Positions 36,163-44,872 are shown, counted from the first letter of the stretch. The stretch is 45,231 nt of DNA from Clostridiales bacterium (GCA_023666645.1 JAMPBP010000012.1:1-45231); one strand, 5' to 3'. Notes: generated from the letters alone by a model not told the origin. Made by a program: numbers and translations.

Positions 36163-38400
36163 TTATTTAATCAGTAATTTAGTAGCTTTTCCATCGGCCT
36201 TTACAATATAGAGGCCATTTGCAAGAGTGTTGCAGTCGAGCGTTGACACCGCCTTGGCAGCCAGAGCACCCTGCATGGTATAGACCTCTATGACACCTGA
36301 AGCGGTAACCACACCGTTGTCAATTGAAATACCGTTGTCGGCAGCTTCATCGACAATGTTGTCAATACCTGAATTGTCGGAATACAGAGGCAAGTCATAA
36401 TAATCGACAGTATACATTCCCGATGTCTTTTCATAGTAACCAACTGTGAGACGGTTGCCACTCTTGAAGGCCGCGGGAATGATAGTGTTCAGAATACCCC
36501 TCTTCTCATCGGGAACGAGTGAGAGAAGATCCTTACCCTCAGGGAAGTCCTCACACATGGCTTTACCTACGAGCAGATGTTCCTCGCTCATAGTTTCAGA
36601 CACGGCACGCTTGATAAGGATAAGGTATTCAAAGTTGTTGTCATCGTCAAAGAACTTAGGGTCGAGGGTCGTGGCCGAAAGATAGCTCTGGGCATAGGTC
36701 ACATTTGTTCCCATGTCGATCATGTCTATGCGCTCATACTCGGCTTTGTTGTTGAGCCACATGATGCGCATTATGTCGTGGTCATTTTCATCGACCGACG
36801 GCATACGCAGCTCGATGGCATATTTGTAGGTACCGTTCTCAGCAAAGCGGTCCATGTTGGCATACAGGAGCTCAAAGTCGTCAACTTCCTCAATGTAGAA
36901 GTTGTTTGTGAATGTATTTACCGTCTTGCCCGACACAAGGTCTACGAAATAGAAGCGGTAGTATGAACCTTCGAGCCGCACAAAGACTTGCTGTGGCTCC
37001 TGCCCTTCGATATCGGCAAGCGACATAGTGCTCTCAGCTCCTTCAAAAAGAGTCTTGAGTTTATTTCCATCGCCATCATAGACATAATATGAACTTACGT
37101 AGGCATCATCGCTGCCCACTACATAGTTGTCCTTGGTGACAAAGAGCGCCGGCTTGTCACCGCCGAAGTGTGTGAAATCAATATCCTGACGGTAACGCAT
37201 TGTTCCGATACCATGATAGCAGGCAAGTGCCTCGGCCGAATCATCTTTCTGGAATTTGATTGTTGTGGTGTGGTCAAGAACTACCTTGTCATTGCCGGCA
37301 AGATAGAAATTGACAATCAACTCATTCTCCTGCTTCATTGACATCGACTCGTCAAAAGGATTGCTATAGGGGTTATAGAATGTATCCTTATACTCCGACT
37401 GAACGAAGTATACCTTTCCATCGTTGACAACCGACAGCATGAATGGGGTGTACTGCTGGTCACCGGGAAGCTTGATGAGCGGCATTGTCTTGCTGAAAAG
37501 CTTGCGTGGTTGAGCCTCACCATGGGCCGGGCCGTATATGGTGAATCTCACACCTTGCGAGCAGAGATATTCCCAGAAACTCCAATCGGTATCATCACCC
37601 TCCTCAACCTTGGGAAGGTCATCGGGGTTGACATCGACAGTAGTATCCTCTGAAAACGAGATATAGAAATTATCCTTACCATCGGGAGTGCGGGGCCCCT
37701 CGGCAACGTCACCAATCAAGGCTTCGTAGGACATGATCGGCTTATCGTAGCCCTCCTCATCCTTTTCACCATCGAGGCTATACACCACCGAGCGATAATG
37801 GTTCACACCTTCCTCGGCATTGACAGCAAATGCAATCACGACCTCGATATCGTCAGTATCATTGAAGAAATTTCGGGTAATGACAGGCGACACCTCACAC
37901 ATTACGGTACGCACCTCGTCATCACGATATTCCATACGGTCCTTCACAACTCCTATGACATTGAAATCGAAGTCATAGATAGTAAAACTGAATTCCCGCA
38001 AAATCTTGTCTTCGAAATACACATCATCATGAGCCGGGATAATGTCATACTTCATCTCGGCTGTACTGTACCACAACTGGCCGTCAGGAGCGTCGAGATC
38101 AACAATCTGCTCGCTGGGACCCTGGGTATGTACCGGTACCGGAGCTGCTGTACCGTCGGACAACGCGTTGGCCGACGCGCGTTTAAAACGGCAGTCATTG
38201 CCATACATAAGCTGATTCAACTGTTCTCTCTTGAGCTCTCGCCCAGTGTTGTTGAAAGCAGCACTCGATTCAACACGATAACGGTAATTTGTGAGATCGT
38301 GCTTCAATGCCTGGCGCTGATTCCCGGCAGCGCTTGAACATAGCGCCGATGCCGACAAAGCAACTGACAAAAGAAGTGGTTTAAAGTAAAAATTCGTCAT
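36163..38400 (-). CDS. Secreted protein of unknown function with T9SS sorting domain
   Basis: From the ATG at 38400 the product is 745 residues; an in-frame GTG at 38427 would add nine residues and break up the signal peptide. The signal peptide (about 1-25, MTNFYFKPLLLSVALSAS) is followed by an acidic beta-strand-rich body with many short Asp/Tyr-rich strands (IYDFDFNVIGVVKDRMEYRDD, YYVYDGDGNKLKTLFEG), consistent with a beta-propeller or beta-sandwich; I recognise no named family. The C-terminus (GVIEVYTMQGALAAKAVS to LANGLYIVKADGKATKLLIK) is a T9SS sorting domain. It is the promoter-proximal gene of the three-gene T9SS cargo operon. Function is not inferable. Confidence 0.75.
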   Translation of the reverse strand: MTNFYFKPLLLSVALSASALCSSAAGNQRQALKHDLTNYRYRVESSAAFNNTGRELKREQLNQLMYGNDCRFKRASANALSDGTAAPVPVHTQGPSEQIVDLDAPDGQLWYSTAEMKYDIIPAHDDVYFEDKILREFSFTIYDFDFNVIGVVKDRMEYRDDEVRTVMCEVSPVITRNFFNDTDDIEVVIAFAVNAEEGVNHYRSVVYSLDGEKDEEGYDKPIMSYEALIGDVAEGPRTPDGKDNFYISFSEDTTVDVNPDDLPKVEEGDDTDWSFWEYLCSQGVRFTIYGPAHGEAQPRKLFSKTMPLIKLPGDQQYTPFMLSVVNDGKVYFVQSEYKDTFYNPYSNPFDESMSMKQENELIVNFYLAGNDKVVLDHTTTIKFQKDDSAEALACYHGIGTMRYRQDIDFTHFGGDKPALFVTKDNYVVGSDDAYVSSYYVYDGDGNKLKTLFEGAESTMSLADIEGQEPQQVFVRLEGSYYRFYFVDLVSGKTVNTFTNNFYIEEVDDFELLYANMDRFAENGTYKYAIELRMPSVDENDHDIMRIMWLNNKAEYERIDMIDMGTNVTYAQSYLSATTLDPKFFDDDNNFEYLILIKRAVSETMSEEHLLVGKAMCEDFPEGKDLLSLVPDEKRGILNTIIPAAFKSGNRLTVGYYEKTSGMYTVDYYDLPLYSDNSGIDNIVDEAADNGISIDNGVVTASGVIEVYTMQGALAAKAVSTLDCNTLANGLYIVKADGKATKLLIK

Positions 38401-38535
38401 GTAACTATGTAAATAATTGGTTAGCACTGATACAGTTTTCCTCTCGCTCTATTTTCAGAAAAATCACCACTACGCTTAGAGGTTTATGTATCAACAGTTT
38501 AAAAACGAAATAAATTGATTTTCCAAATTGAAGTG

Positions 38536-38566
38536 CAAAGGTATTAAATTTCAGTAAAATTACCAA
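38536..38566 (-). promoter_or_regulatory. Promoter of the T9SS cargo operon
   Basis: On the minus strand a -7 box TACCTTTG (38543-38536) lies 23 bases after a TTG (38566-38564). Transcription would start near 38529, leaving a leader of about 130 bases before the ATG at 38400. Confidence 0.65.
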
Positions 38567-38659
38567 GTCAACATGTAATTTATTTGCTTCAGCGATGAAA
38601 CATTTAGGTTTTGGATTAAATTTATTAAATGGCGGTTAAAAATCATAAGAGCTCAAAGT

Positions 38660-38698
38660 AAAAAAAACGCCTGCGCACCCATCTCGAGCGCAACAGGC
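38660..38698 (-). terminator. Intrinsic terminator of the candidate sRNA
   Basis: On the minus strand GCCTG (38698-38694) pairs with CAGGC (38673-38669), and CGC with GCG next to a three-base bulge, giving a GC-rich stem with an 11-base loop. It is followed closely by eight T residues (38667-38660). No annotated minus-strand gene lies upstream. Confidence 0.75.
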
Positions 38699-38776
38699 AT
38701 TTCAACGAAAATAGATTGTCAATTATTCGTTATTAGATAGTGATAAAAGAAATACTTATAGCAATAGAATGCTAAC
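38660..38776 (-). ncRNA. Candidate small RNA, about 115 nt
   Basis: A well-formed Bacteroidota promoter at 38783-38814 would start transcription near 38776, and an intrinsic terminator at 38698-38660 would stop it, with no credible protein gene between. The body is AT-rich. Only a 15-codon frame (ATG at 38700, running through the terminator stem to a TGA at 38655-38653) is present, which is probably incidental. No known RNA family is recognised. Prediction rests on promoter and terminator alone. Confidence 0.5.
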
Positions 38777-38782
38777 CGGGTG

Positions 38783-38814
38783 CAAATATATAACAAATTG
38801 TAATTTTAACCAAA
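38783..38814 (-). promoter_or_regulatory. Promoter of the candidate sRNA
   Basis: On the minus strand TTTG (38814-38811) and TATATTTG (38790-38783) are spaced 24 bases start to start, a close match to the phylum consensus. Confidence 0.6.
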
Positions 38815-39027
38815 TTTTCAATAATAAAATATTACCATTACCTCATTTTTGCTATTATTTCAACACACCCAGACACCATTTAACATCATTCAATAACATA
38901 CCATACCGTCTATGGCTTGCATGGCGATACACGCCGACACATCACACAAAAAACCGTGACCCCCAACTTTTTAGGTTGAAAATTGTTTATAAATTAAAAA
39001 AAGAAAAACTAACTAAATCATACTCTT

Positions 39028-39588
39028 ATGAAAACACACGATTTCAACTATTTCGGCACATCAAAAAATTGGTGGTTGCTATTGATTATGGGCATCCTGC
39101 TTATCATAGGCGGCTTTGCCTATTGGTTTTGGCCGGCAGCAGGCTTTGCAGTAGCCTCTTTGCTATTTGGCTGGTTGCTTATTGCGTTTGGCATCGTACA
39201 ACTGTGCGTCTCGGCCGGACGCAACCGGCCTCGCGGCTGGGGGTGGTGGCTTGCAGGTGGAGTCATTGACATCTTCATTGGCTTCATGATGGTGAGCAAT
39301 CTGTTTCTGGCCGAAGCGGTTGTACCTTACTTCCTCGCGCTGATATTTGCCTATGGAGGCATCATGGCAATTGCGCGTGCATTCACCGGTAAACATTACA
39401 AAGGGTGGTGGCTTTATCTTGTCAACGGAATCCTGTTGATAGCCGTCGCCATATTCTTCGCCTTGGGAGGTTACATGCAGGAGCTCAACATGGTAAGCTT
39501 CCTCACCGCACTGGCATTCGTATACTGGGGATTCATCGTATGCTCCATGGCCTACGACATCAAGCCCGGCAAGGATACAGCGGAATAA
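39028..39588 (+). CDS. DUF308/HdeD-like six-helix membrane protein
   Basis: The 186-residue protein has six hydrophobic helices (about 15-37, 41-62, 74-90, 95-114, 125-145 and 152-172) with small loops, and phrases such as ILLIIGGFAYWFWP and GWLLIAFGIVQL typical of the DUF308/HdeD family. Members are inner-membrane proteins; E. coli HdeD is linked with acid resistance, but function in Bacteroidota is not established. It starts after the divergent 627-base intergenic region and is followed by a gap of 186 bases containing a fresh promoter, so it is probably monocistronic. Confidence 0.85.
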   Translation: MKTHDFNYFGTSKNWWLLLIMGILLIIGGFAYWFWPAAGFAVASLLFGWLLIAFGIVQLCVSAGRNRPRGWGWWLAGGVIDIFIGFMMVSNLFLAEAVVPYFLALIFAYGGIMAIARAFTGKHYKGWWLYLVNGILLIAVAIFFALGGYMQELNMVSFLTALAFVYWGFIVCSMAYDIKPGKDTAE

Positions 39589-39672
39589 GAGTCAGCAGGA
39601 TTGCTTGACAGCATCGGCCAATAAGCTAAATGTGGAAATGATTGGTCATAAAGTCAATTTTTATTCTAAAAG

Positions 39673-39705
39673 TTTGGCAATGTGACCAATTTTTGCTTAT
39701 ATTTG
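39673..39705 (+). promoter_or_regulatory. Promoter of the Trp/Gly-rich protein and OmpP1 genes
   Basis: A TTTG at 39673-39676 and a -7 TATATTTG at 39698-39705 have consensus spacing. Transcription would start near 39712, about 60 bases before the ATG at 39775. Confidence 0.7.
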
Positions 39706-39774
39706 TAGACAGCAGTCGTAAACAACGCGACACACACATGTTTTAAGTATACACTATTATAGGAGAAAAAGACT

Positions 39775-40986
39775 ATGAACAGAACGCTCAAAACAACATT
39801 AGGATTCCTCGCCATGGTTTTCACAGCCTCAACGCTTTCAGTTCAGGCCCAGAGCTACTATGACGACGATATCTATTACGATGCTTCCAAAGCCAAGAAG
39901 GAAAAGGAGGCCAAGGCGCTCGAGCGTGCAAAAACTGTCGCAAAGAGCAATTATATACCCTCTCAACAACCGTTTGCCGATTATCCTGCAGCCGATACAT
40001 ACACAGTGAACAGCGGCAGCAACCGCGATATCGATGAATACAACCGTCGTTACACTGTCAATCCCACCGGCAAGGAGCAGACCGATTCCATATCGCTCGA
40101 GCAGTTGACAAGAGGCGACTTCTCCAATACCCGACGCATCGAACGGTTCTCAAATCCCGATATCATCGCCGAGAGCAACGACCCCGACCTGCAAGAGTAT
40201 TACTATGCCTCGACCCAACAGGCCGATCCCACCACTGTTGTCAACATCAATGTCGTCGACCCCTGGTACTACGGTGGTGCATGGAGTCCGTGGTACACAG
40301 GCTGGTATAGCGGTTGGTACTCACCCTGGCGTTACAGCTGGTATGACCCGTGGTATTCACCCTCATGGTCATGGGGTTGGGGCCCGTCATGGAGCTGGTC
40401 ATGGGGCTGGGGCCCATCGTGGAGCTGGGGACCCTCATGGGGTTGGGGTCCTTCCTGGGGCGGAGGCTGGCACCCGGGTCCCGGACATGGTCCATCATGG
40501 GGCTGGGGAGGCGGCTGGCGTCCATCATCGCCGGGAGCATCGCGCCCACACAGTCAAGGTGGAGTGACCCCTTCTGTGCCCGGACGCCGTCCTGGCAACA
40601 GCATTTATGGCGGAGGAAACCGTGGTCATAACTACGGGAATGGAAATGTAAACGGAACAACCGTTCCGGGTTCACGTGTCAATGCCGCCGGACGTCGTCC
40701 GTCGTCGGTCAACACCAACAGCGTCAATCCCAGTTCAAGCGGTCATCGCAACAACACTCAGGTAGGAGGATCGCGAGTGAACAACCACCGCAACACAACC
40801 CCATCAAGCAACAGCAACAGCAATAGCAACTGGAACAGTGGCTCACGCAACAGTGGCTCACGCAACAGCGGCTCGTCATGGAGCACCGGTGGAAGCCGGT
40901 CGGGCGGTGGCAGCTTTGGCGGCGGCAGCCGGTCGGGCGGTGGCGGTGGTGGCCGCTCAGGAGGAGGTCGCTCAGGTCGTCACTGA
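39775..40986 (+). CDS. Exported Trp/Gly/Ser-rich low-complexity protein
   Basis: The 403-residue protein has a signal peptide (about 1-25, ending SVQAQS), a charged segment (about 30-140), then a striking region (about 160-252) with about 24 Trp among Gly, Ser, Pro and Tyr in WSWGWGPS-type repeats, and a C-terminal 150 residues of Ser/Asn/Gly/Arg with SGSRN and SGGG repeats. The C-terminal repeats are partly true DNA repeats: a 15-base unit is duplicated exactly at 40834-40863 with a diverged third copy. No named domain is recognised. The OmpP1-type gene follows after 51 bases, suggesting cotranscription and a joint role at the outer membrane. Low complexity makes homology-based naming unsafe; a surface or envelope structural role is inference. 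Confidence 0.8.
   Translation: MNRTLKTTLGFLAMVFTASTLSVQAQSYYDDDIYYDASKAKKEKEAKALERAKTVAKSNYIPSQQPFADYPAADTYTVNSGSNRDIDEYNRRYTVNPTGKEQTDSISLEQLTRGDFSNTRRIERFSNPDIIAESNDPDLQEYYYASTQQADPTTVVNINVVDPWYYGGAWSPWYTGWYSGWYSPWRYSWYDPWYSPSWSWGWGPSWSWSWGWGPSWSWGPSWGWGPSWGGGWHPGPGHGPSWGWGGGWRPSSPGASRPHSQGGVTPSVPGRRPGNSIYGGGNRGHNYGNGNVNGTTVPGSRVNAAGRRPSSVNTNSVNPSSSGHRNNTQVGGSRVNNHRNTTPSSNSNSNSNWNSGSRNSGSRNSGSSWSTGGSRSGGGSFGGGSRSGGGGGGRSGGGRSGRH
40834..40878 (+). repeat. 15-base tandem repeat in the Trp/Gly-rich gene
   Basis: The unit AACAGTGGCTCACGC occurs exactly twice (40834-40848, 40849-40863) and a third time with changes (40864-40878), encoding NSGSR, NSGSR, NSGSS. A second near-repeat containing AGCCGGTCGGGCGGTGGC (starting at about 40894 and 40927) encodes the SRSGGG units. 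Such repeats can change length by slippage while keeping frame. Confidence 0.85.
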
Positions 40987-41037
40987 TAACAGATTTTGGC
41001 CATATACAGTAACATAACGATTGATATTTCACACACA

Positions 41038-42669
41038 ATGAAAAAGAATATATTATTGGCTGCAATGACAGCCTTGCCCATGGTAGCACTGGCTCAATCG
41101 GCAATCGATCCCTACAATCTGTCACAGAGTGACCTGCGAGGCACAGCCCGCTTTATGTCAATGGCTGGAGCCTTCGGAGCATTGGGCGGCGACCTGTCGA
41201 CAATGACACAAAATCCCGCCGGTGTAGGCGTGTACCGCAGCAGCGAGATAGGAGTCACTCTCGACATCAACATGACATCGTCGACAACCAATGCCGGTGC
41301 CGGCGAGTCGACATGGAACAAGACCCACGCTTACTGCAACAATGTGGGCTATATAGGCTCAATAAGACTCGACAGCGAGACAATGCCTGTATTCTCATGG
41401 GGTGTAAGCTACAACAGGGCGGCTTCGTTTGACCGCGCCTATCGCGGACGCATAGGTGCCCTCAACACTTCAATGTCAAACTATGTTGCCAATTTTTCCA
41501 ATGGATACTCGACCGATAAGCTCGGAGAGACTGATAAATACAATCCGTTCCTTGACTCTGACGCCGACTGGATGAGTATCATGGCCTATAACAGCTATAT
41601 GATTTCGCCCAGCGGTGCCAATGGTTCGTACAACGGCCTGTGGGTACCCGGCACAACTCAAGGCAATGCCGAGTTCTCAACGCGTGAGCGTGGCTATGTC
41701 GACGAGTACTCGATCAACTTTGCCGGAAATATCATGAACACCCTATATTGGGGCGTGGCATTCGGAATCACCGATATCAGCATGACCCAGGATTCATTCT
41801 ACGACGAAGAGCTTGACGACGCCGATGTCTATGACGACAAGCAGGACTATATCGTCCCCGGTAATGCCTACTACGGGTTGCGCAACTACAGCAATACAAC
41901 CGGTAATGGATTCAACATGAAATTTGGCGTGATTGTAAAACCTATCAACGAATTGCGTTTCGGACTCGCAATCCACACCCCCACATGGTACAATCTGTCG
42001 ACCCACTATGCAAGCACAATCGACTACAGCTATGGGTGGCAGCTTGATCCACAGGGCAATCCAACGCAATCCAACAACGGTCAGTACTACTCGGAGGATG
42101 CCTACTATGACTGGCACATGAAATCGCCATGGCGATTAATAGCAAGCGCAGCCGGTGTCATTGACGGTCGATTCATCATCAGCGCTGACTATGAGTACAA
42201 GGCATTTGACAACATGTCGGTATCAATACCCGGCTATTATGGCGACTACGAGAAAGACCAGGCTACCTGTGATGATATAAAGGCCTATTACAAACCCACC
42301 AACACTCTGCGACTCGGTGCTGAATTCCGCGTGACTCCCCAACTGAGCTTGCGCGCCGGCTACAGCACCTCGACTACATCGGTCGACAAAGCTTATAACA
42401 ACGGCGACAACAACTGCTACGTCTCGACTGCCGGTACCAATCCGGCCTACACATTCAACAAAGGCACCGACTACATAACATTCGGACTCGGATACCGTAC
42501 GGGAGGATTTTACATCGATGCAGCCTATGTATACAAGAAAACCTCGTCGACATGGCACGGTTTCTCTTCGTTCAACGAGAACGGCACCGGAAACTGGGTA
42601 CATGGACCCATCGCCAAGGTTGATAACAAGAACAACAATATAGTTCTCTCGGTAGGCTACAAGTTCTAA
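41038..42669 (+). CDS. OmpP1/FadL-family outer membrane transport protein
   Basis: The 543-residue protein (start at the ATG at 41038; the frame extends to 40996 but the signal peptide MKKNILLAAMTALPMVALAQS begins here) is an outer membrane beta-barrel of the OmpP1/FadL/TodX type. The N-terminal hatch motif ARFMSMAGAFGALGGDLSTMTQNPAGVGVYRSSE is diagnostic: Bacteroidota members share the SMAGA..A.GGD.S....NPAG pattern. The rest is amphipathic strands ending in NNIVLSVGYKF with a terminal Phe, typical of barrels. Family members pass hydrophobic substrates; some are labelled hemin receptors without proof. A strong terminator follows. Confidence 0.88.
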   Translation: MKKNILLAAMTALPMVALAQSAIDPYNLSQSDLRGTARFMSMAGAFGALGGDLSTMTQNPAGVGVYRSSEIGVTLDINMTSSTTNAGAGESTWNKTHAYCNNVGYIGSIRLDSETMPVFSWGVSYNRAASFDRAYRGRIGALNTSMSNYVANFSNGYSTDKLGETDKYNPFLDSDADWMSIMAYNSYMISPSGANGSYNGLWVPGTTQGNAEFSTRERGYVDEYSINFAGNIMNTLYWGVAFGITDISMTQDSFYDEELDDADVYDDKQDYIVPGNAYYGLRNYSNTTGNGFNMKFGVIVKPINELRFGLAIHTPTWYNLSTHYASTIDYSYGWQLDPQGNPTQSNNGQYYSEDAYYDWHMKSPWRLIASAAGVIDGRFIISADYEYKAFDNMSVSIPGYYGDYEKDQATCDDIKAYYKPTNTLRLGAEFRVTPQLSLRAGYSTSTTSVDKAYNNGDNNCYVSTAGTNPAYTFNKGTDYITFGLGYRTGGFYIDAAYVYKKTSSTWHGFSSFNENGTGNWVHGPIAKVDNKNNNIVLSVGYKF

Positions 42670-42717
42670 CATGATTGTCAACCTTGCTTACGATAGCAAG
42701 AGATAAATACAAAAATG

Positions 42718-42754
42718 GTGGAGTGCAAGGACAATGTTGCATTCCACTTTTTTT
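42718..42754 (+). terminator. Intrinsic terminator after the OmpP1-type gene
   Basis: GTGGAGTGCAA (42718-42728) pairs with TTGCATTCCAC (42737-42747) with one wobble, loop of 8, then seven T residues (42748-42754). A smaller hairpin CTTGCT/AGCAAG (42683-42700) precedes it. Confidence 0.92.
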
Positions 42755-42803
42755 GTGCATAGCGGTTGTTAACATTTATTATCCTTCGGGGTGGGAAATG
42801 AAG

Positions 42804-42834
42804 TTGAGTTTACAACTTATTATTTGTACCTTTG
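42804..42834 (+). promoter_or_regulatory. Promoter of the second GH51 gene
   Basis: TTG at 42804-42806 and TACCTTTG at 42827-42834 match the phylum consensus; the start would be near 42841, with a leader of about 50 bases. Confidence 0.65.
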
Positions 42835-42892
42835 CCCTAAATCAGATTATAGCCAAGCAAGATTCTAATTTATACTCACTTATATTACATTT

Positions 42893-44872
42893 ATGAACCT
42901 TAAATCGTTATTGACAACTACTGCGGCAGGTGCCATGACGCTTGCCATGTGGGGAGCGAACAATACGTTTGACGTCAATGTAGCAAAACTTGGAGCCCCG
43001 ATTCAGCCCACAATGTATGGTCTCTTCTTTGAGGATATCAACTATGCTGCCGATGGTGGCCTATATGCCGAACTTGTAAAAAACCGATCGTTTGAGTTTC
43101 CACAGTCGTTCATGGGCTGGGACACATATGGCAAAATTGAGCTTAAGGACGATGGTCCATTCGATCGCAACCCACACTATGTGAGACTATCACCGTCAGG
43201 TCATCATGACAAATATACAGGTCTGGCCAATGAGGGCTACTTTGGAATAGGCGTTCACAAAGATTCCACCTACCGTTTCAGCGTGTGGGCCCGCACCGTA
43301 AAACCGGGCAAGCCCGCCAAGATAAGGGTTGAGCTCACCAATCCCCGCTCCATGGGCGAGTCACAGGTGATTGGCAACACTACAGTGGAGATTACCTCCG
43401 ACACCTGGACCAAATATACAGCAACCATCAAAGCCGGCGAGACCCAGGAGAAAGCACAATTGCGCATATTCCTCGACCGCCCCGAAGTGGCCTGTGACCT
43501 GGAGCACATTTCGCTCTTTCCCTCCAACACTTTCAACGGACACGAAAACGGCTTGCGTGCCGACCTTGCACAACTGCTTAAAGATATCAATCCCGGCGTG
43601 TTACGTTTCCCCGGCGGTTGCATCGTGGAAGGTACCGACCCCGACACACGCTACCAGTGGAAACAGACTGTGGGGCCGGTCGAGAACCGTCCCACCAATG
43701 AGAACCGCTGGCACTACACATTCCGCCACCGTTTTTTCCCCGACTATTTCCAGAGCTACGGTCTTGGATTCTATGAATATTTCCAACTGGCCGAGGAGAT
43801 TGGGGCTGAGCCCTTGCCTATTCTCAATGTAGGCCTCGTGTGCCAGTTCCAGAACGACAAGAATCACCAGATTCCTCTGGACTCACTCAACACGTTCATT
43901 CAGGACGCCGTCGACCTCATCGAGTTTGCCAACGGTGGAACCGATACCCGCTGGGGAGCCCTGCGTGCCGAGATGGGACACCCCGATCCCTTCAACATGA
44001 AATACATAGGCATAGGCAACGAACAATGGGACAGCATCTACCCCGAGAGGCTTGAACCATTTGTCAAAGTATTGCGCCAGAAGCACCCCGAGATTAAGAT
44101 TGTCGGTTCGTCGGGTCCCGACAGCGAGGGCAAGCAGTTTGACTACCTGTGGCCCGAGATGCGCCGTCTTGGAGCCGACCTTGTCGACGAGCACTTCTAC
44201 CGTCCCGAGAAATGGTTCCTGTCACAGGGAGCACGATATGACAACTACGACCGCAAGGGCCCCAAGGTATTTGCCGGTGAATACGCTTGCCATGGCAAAG
44301 GAAAGAAATGGAACCATTATAATGCCGCTCTTCTTGAAGCAGCATTCATGACCGGCCTGGAGCGCAACGCCGACCTTGTTGAAATGGCCACCTATGCCCC
44401 ACTCTTTGCCCACATAGAGGGCTGGCAATGGCGCCCCGACATGATATGGTTTGACAACCTGCGCTCGATGCCTACATGCAGCTACTACGTGCAGCAACTA
44501 TATGCCCAGAACAAGGGTACCAACGTCCTGAAACTCACAATGGACGGCAAGCCCATCACCGGAGCCGAAGGCCAGAACGGACTTTTTGCCAGCGCGGTAG
44601 CCGACACCAACGACAATACCGTAATAATCAAGGTAGCCAACACCGGCAACGAAGCCCAGACCCTCGATATCAACTTCAACGGCCTGAAAAAGAAACAGAC
44701 AATCAACGGTGGCAAGGTAATCACCTTCACCAGTGACGATCCCATAGCCGAGAACACCCTCGATGAACCCGACCGCTTGGCACCCACCGAGGCTCCAATC
44801 GAGTTCAACGGCAAGAGCTACAGCACCACAATAGCTCCCAACACCTTCCAGGTGTACATTTTCAACCGTTAA
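42893..44872 (+). CDS. GH51 alpha-L-arabinofuranosidase
   Basis: The 659-residue secreted enzyme has a signal peptide (about 1-22), then FGLFFEDIN-type start of the GH51 unit (MYGLFFEDINYAADGGLYAELVKN from residue 41), a CBM4/9-like beta region (about 70-210), the catalytic barrel with acid/base E377 (GIGNEQW) and nucleophile E463 (FAGEYACH), and a C-terminal beta-sandwich. It removes terminal arabinofuranosyl groups from hemicellulose or pectin side chains. It is a paralogue of the 820-residue GH51 at 1183-3645 and represents the ordinary form, without the N-terminal extension. It is monocistronic, with its own promoter and terminator. Confidence 0.94.
   Translation: MNLKSLLTTTAAGAMTLAMWGANNTFDVNVAKLGAPIQPTMYGLFFEDINYAADGGLYAELVKNRSFEFPQSFMGWDTYGKIELKDDGPFDRNPHYVRLSPSGHHDKYTGLANEGYFGIGVHKDSTYRFSVWARTVKPGKPAKIRVELTNPRSMGESQVIGNTTVEITSDTWTKYTATIKAGETQEKAQLRIFLDRPEVACDLEHISLFPSNTFNGHENGLRADLAQLLKDINPGVLRFPGGCIVEGTDPDTRYQWKQTVGPVENRPTNENRWHYTFRHRFFPDYFQSYGLGFYEYFQLAEEIGAEPLPILNVGLVCQFQNDKNHQIPLDSLNTFIQDAVDLIEFANGGTDTRWGALRAEMGHPDPFNMKYIGIGNEQWDSIYPERLEPFVKVLRQKHPEIKIVGSSGPDSEGKQFDYLWPEMRRLGADLVDEHFYRPEKWFLSQGARYDNYDRKGPKVFAGEYACHGKGKKWNHYNAALLEAAFMTGLERNADLVEMATYAPLFAHIEGWQWRPDMIWFDNLRSMPTCSYYVQQLYAQNKGTNVLKLTMDGKPITGAEGQNGLFASAVADTNDNTVIIKVANTGNEAQTLDINFNGLKKKQTINGGKVITFTSDDPIAENTLDEPDRLAPTEAPIEFNGKSYSTTIAPNTFQVYIFNR

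Larger units (their letters stand above)
38401..39027. other. 627-base intergenic region with divergent genes and a candidate sRNA
   Basis: This AT-rich region separates the T9SS operon (minus) from the DUF308 gene (plus). It contains the operon promoter (38536-38566), a minus-strand terminator (38660-38698), and a second minus-strand promoter (38783-38814) that together outline a possible small RNA. Two small hairpins (CCATA/TATGG near 38901-38915 and GGCG/CGCC near 38923-38935) lie on the DUF308 side; no clear promoter for DUF308 was found. Confidence 0.6.

Noticed and set aside
38769-39269. Open frame of 166 codons on the plus strand before and across the DUF308 start
   Set aside because: It overlaps the well-supported DUF308 gene in another frame, starts in AT-rich non-coding sequence and has no protein-like composition or signal.
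40350-40540. Trp/Gly-coding region considered as a CRISPR-like or satellite array
   Set aside because: Units are irregular at DNA level, stay in frame and vary at third positions, so this is protein-level low complexity.
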